From positions 129,863,358-129,927,357 of the forward strand of contig CM065816.1 of assembly GCA_033398695.1 (NCBI GenBank): a DNA stretch of 64,000 nt, in the 5' to 3' direction. Positions 63,729 to 64,000 of the stretch are shown in pieces. The DNA is from Orobanche coerulescens (Eukaryota > Streptophyta > Magnoliopsida > Lamiales > Orobanchaceae). The notes under the pieces are model-generated. The model was given only the letters and a program-made list of their open reading frames with translations, had not been told where the DNA came from and ran no database searches. Positions within the stretch are counted from its first letter, which is position 1; every line of letters starts with the position of its first letter. Both the position numbers and the translations under genes were made by a program.

Positions 63729-63998
63729 TTACGTACCTTGAAAAATGAATGTTGGATACTTAGAACGGATCTCCTCTTCACGTTCCCAAGTTGCCTCATT
63801 TGGTCCGTGACGACTCCATTGAACTTTCACCAATTTAACCTCTTTGTTTCGTAACTGATGTACCTTACGCTCCAAAATAGGTGTAGGTACCTCCTCATAA
63901 GTCAGGTTCTTGGCTACATGCAACTCTTTCAAATTGCATACATGACCAAGATCATGTATGTACTTTCTCAGCATGGAGACGTGAAAGACATTGTGCAC
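63729..63998 (-). CDS. Tekay pol C-terminal end with chromodomain (partial)
   Basis: The open frame continues beyond the window. It has the end of integrase (HNVFHVSMLRKYIHDLGHV), then LTYEEVPTPILERKVHQLRN and a chromodomain-like end VKLVKVQWSRHGPNEATWER with EEEIRSKYP. The W...H...EATWE pattern is that of chromovirus integrase tails, which in the family steer insertion to heterochromatin. No stop interrupts the visible part. Confidence 0.88.
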   Translation of the reverse strand: MHNVFHVSMLRKYIHDLGHVCNLKELHVAKNLTYEEVPTPILERKVHQLRNKEVKLVKVQWSRHGPNEATWEREEEIRSKYPTFIFQGT

Positions 63999-64000
63999 TC

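Larger units (their letters stand above)
39913..64000 (-). mobile_element. Tekay-type chromovirus, minus strand, 3' LTR split by Athila
   Basis: On the plus strand its LTR starts TGTAGCGACCAC at 39913 and ends CGGGGCGTTACA at 63687. Without the Athila element and one AGTCA it is about 2.16 kb (39913-40035 plus 61653-63687). Inside follow a purine tract and the C-terminal end of pol on the minus strand, so this is the 3' LTR. The candidate target duplication at the left is TTATC (39908-39912). The body and 5' LTR lie beyond the window. Confidence 0.88.

Overview
This is a plant nuclear window, most likely eudicot. It holds a split plant ABCC transporter gene and many plant transposons: Ty1/copia, Athila-type and Tekay-type Ty3/gypsy elements, CACTA, hAT, tRNA-derived SINEs and MITEs. 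I see one intact host gene. Almost everything else is mobile DNA or gene debris. Species-level placement is not possible by eye.

Layout. Positions 1-3805 hold two LTR-like remnants: an AT-rich candidate LTR on the minus strand, then the 3' part of a Tekay-like LTR. Positions 3806-10188 are a decayed minus-strand copia element ending in a 231-bp LTR. Next come a CACTA (En/Spm) ORF fragment (11111-11683), a SINE with a target-site duplication (12306-12526), and a very young copia element (12602-17302) with identical 179-bp LTRs and TGCAT duplications. That copia ends 75 bp upstream of the TATA box of an intact ABCC3-like gene (17505-23826, ten exons, 1521 codons by my splicing). Downstream are a copia RNase H scrap, a SINE, a 1.4-kb block rich in GTTACTCGAA-type motifs, a DUF1985 remnant, a 5'-truncated copia (27111-28882), a SINE, a hAT deletion derivative (29817-30798, 8-bp duplication) and two copies of one hAT-type MITE (30890-31296, 33583-33994).

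At 34904-36611 lies an almost perfect hairpin: two arms of about 840 bp around a 20-nt loop, made from part of an RBM39/CC1-like splicing-factor gene plus an unidentified piece. From 36612 to the window end there is a deep nest. A copia integrase fragment is entered by a CACTA-type element at 38710. That is entered by a Tekay-type chromovirus at 39913, whose LTR holds an Athila-type element (40036-61647, AGTCA duplication). One Athila LTR holds a non-autonomous Tekay-like element (40517-50132, GAAAA duplication).

The most unusual signal is architectural. Two unrelated LTR families carry arrays of 12-14-bp dyads just upstream of the LTR TATA box: TTACGGCCGTAA in Athila and TTAGCGCACGCTAA in the Tekay-like element. 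They are phased at 22 bp and mostly 23 bp. The Athila motif recurs as four pairs, three at 22-bp spacing, between pol and the third ORF. A third LTR-like region near the window start shows a looser version. Together with the hairpin locus, this is what I would follow up first.
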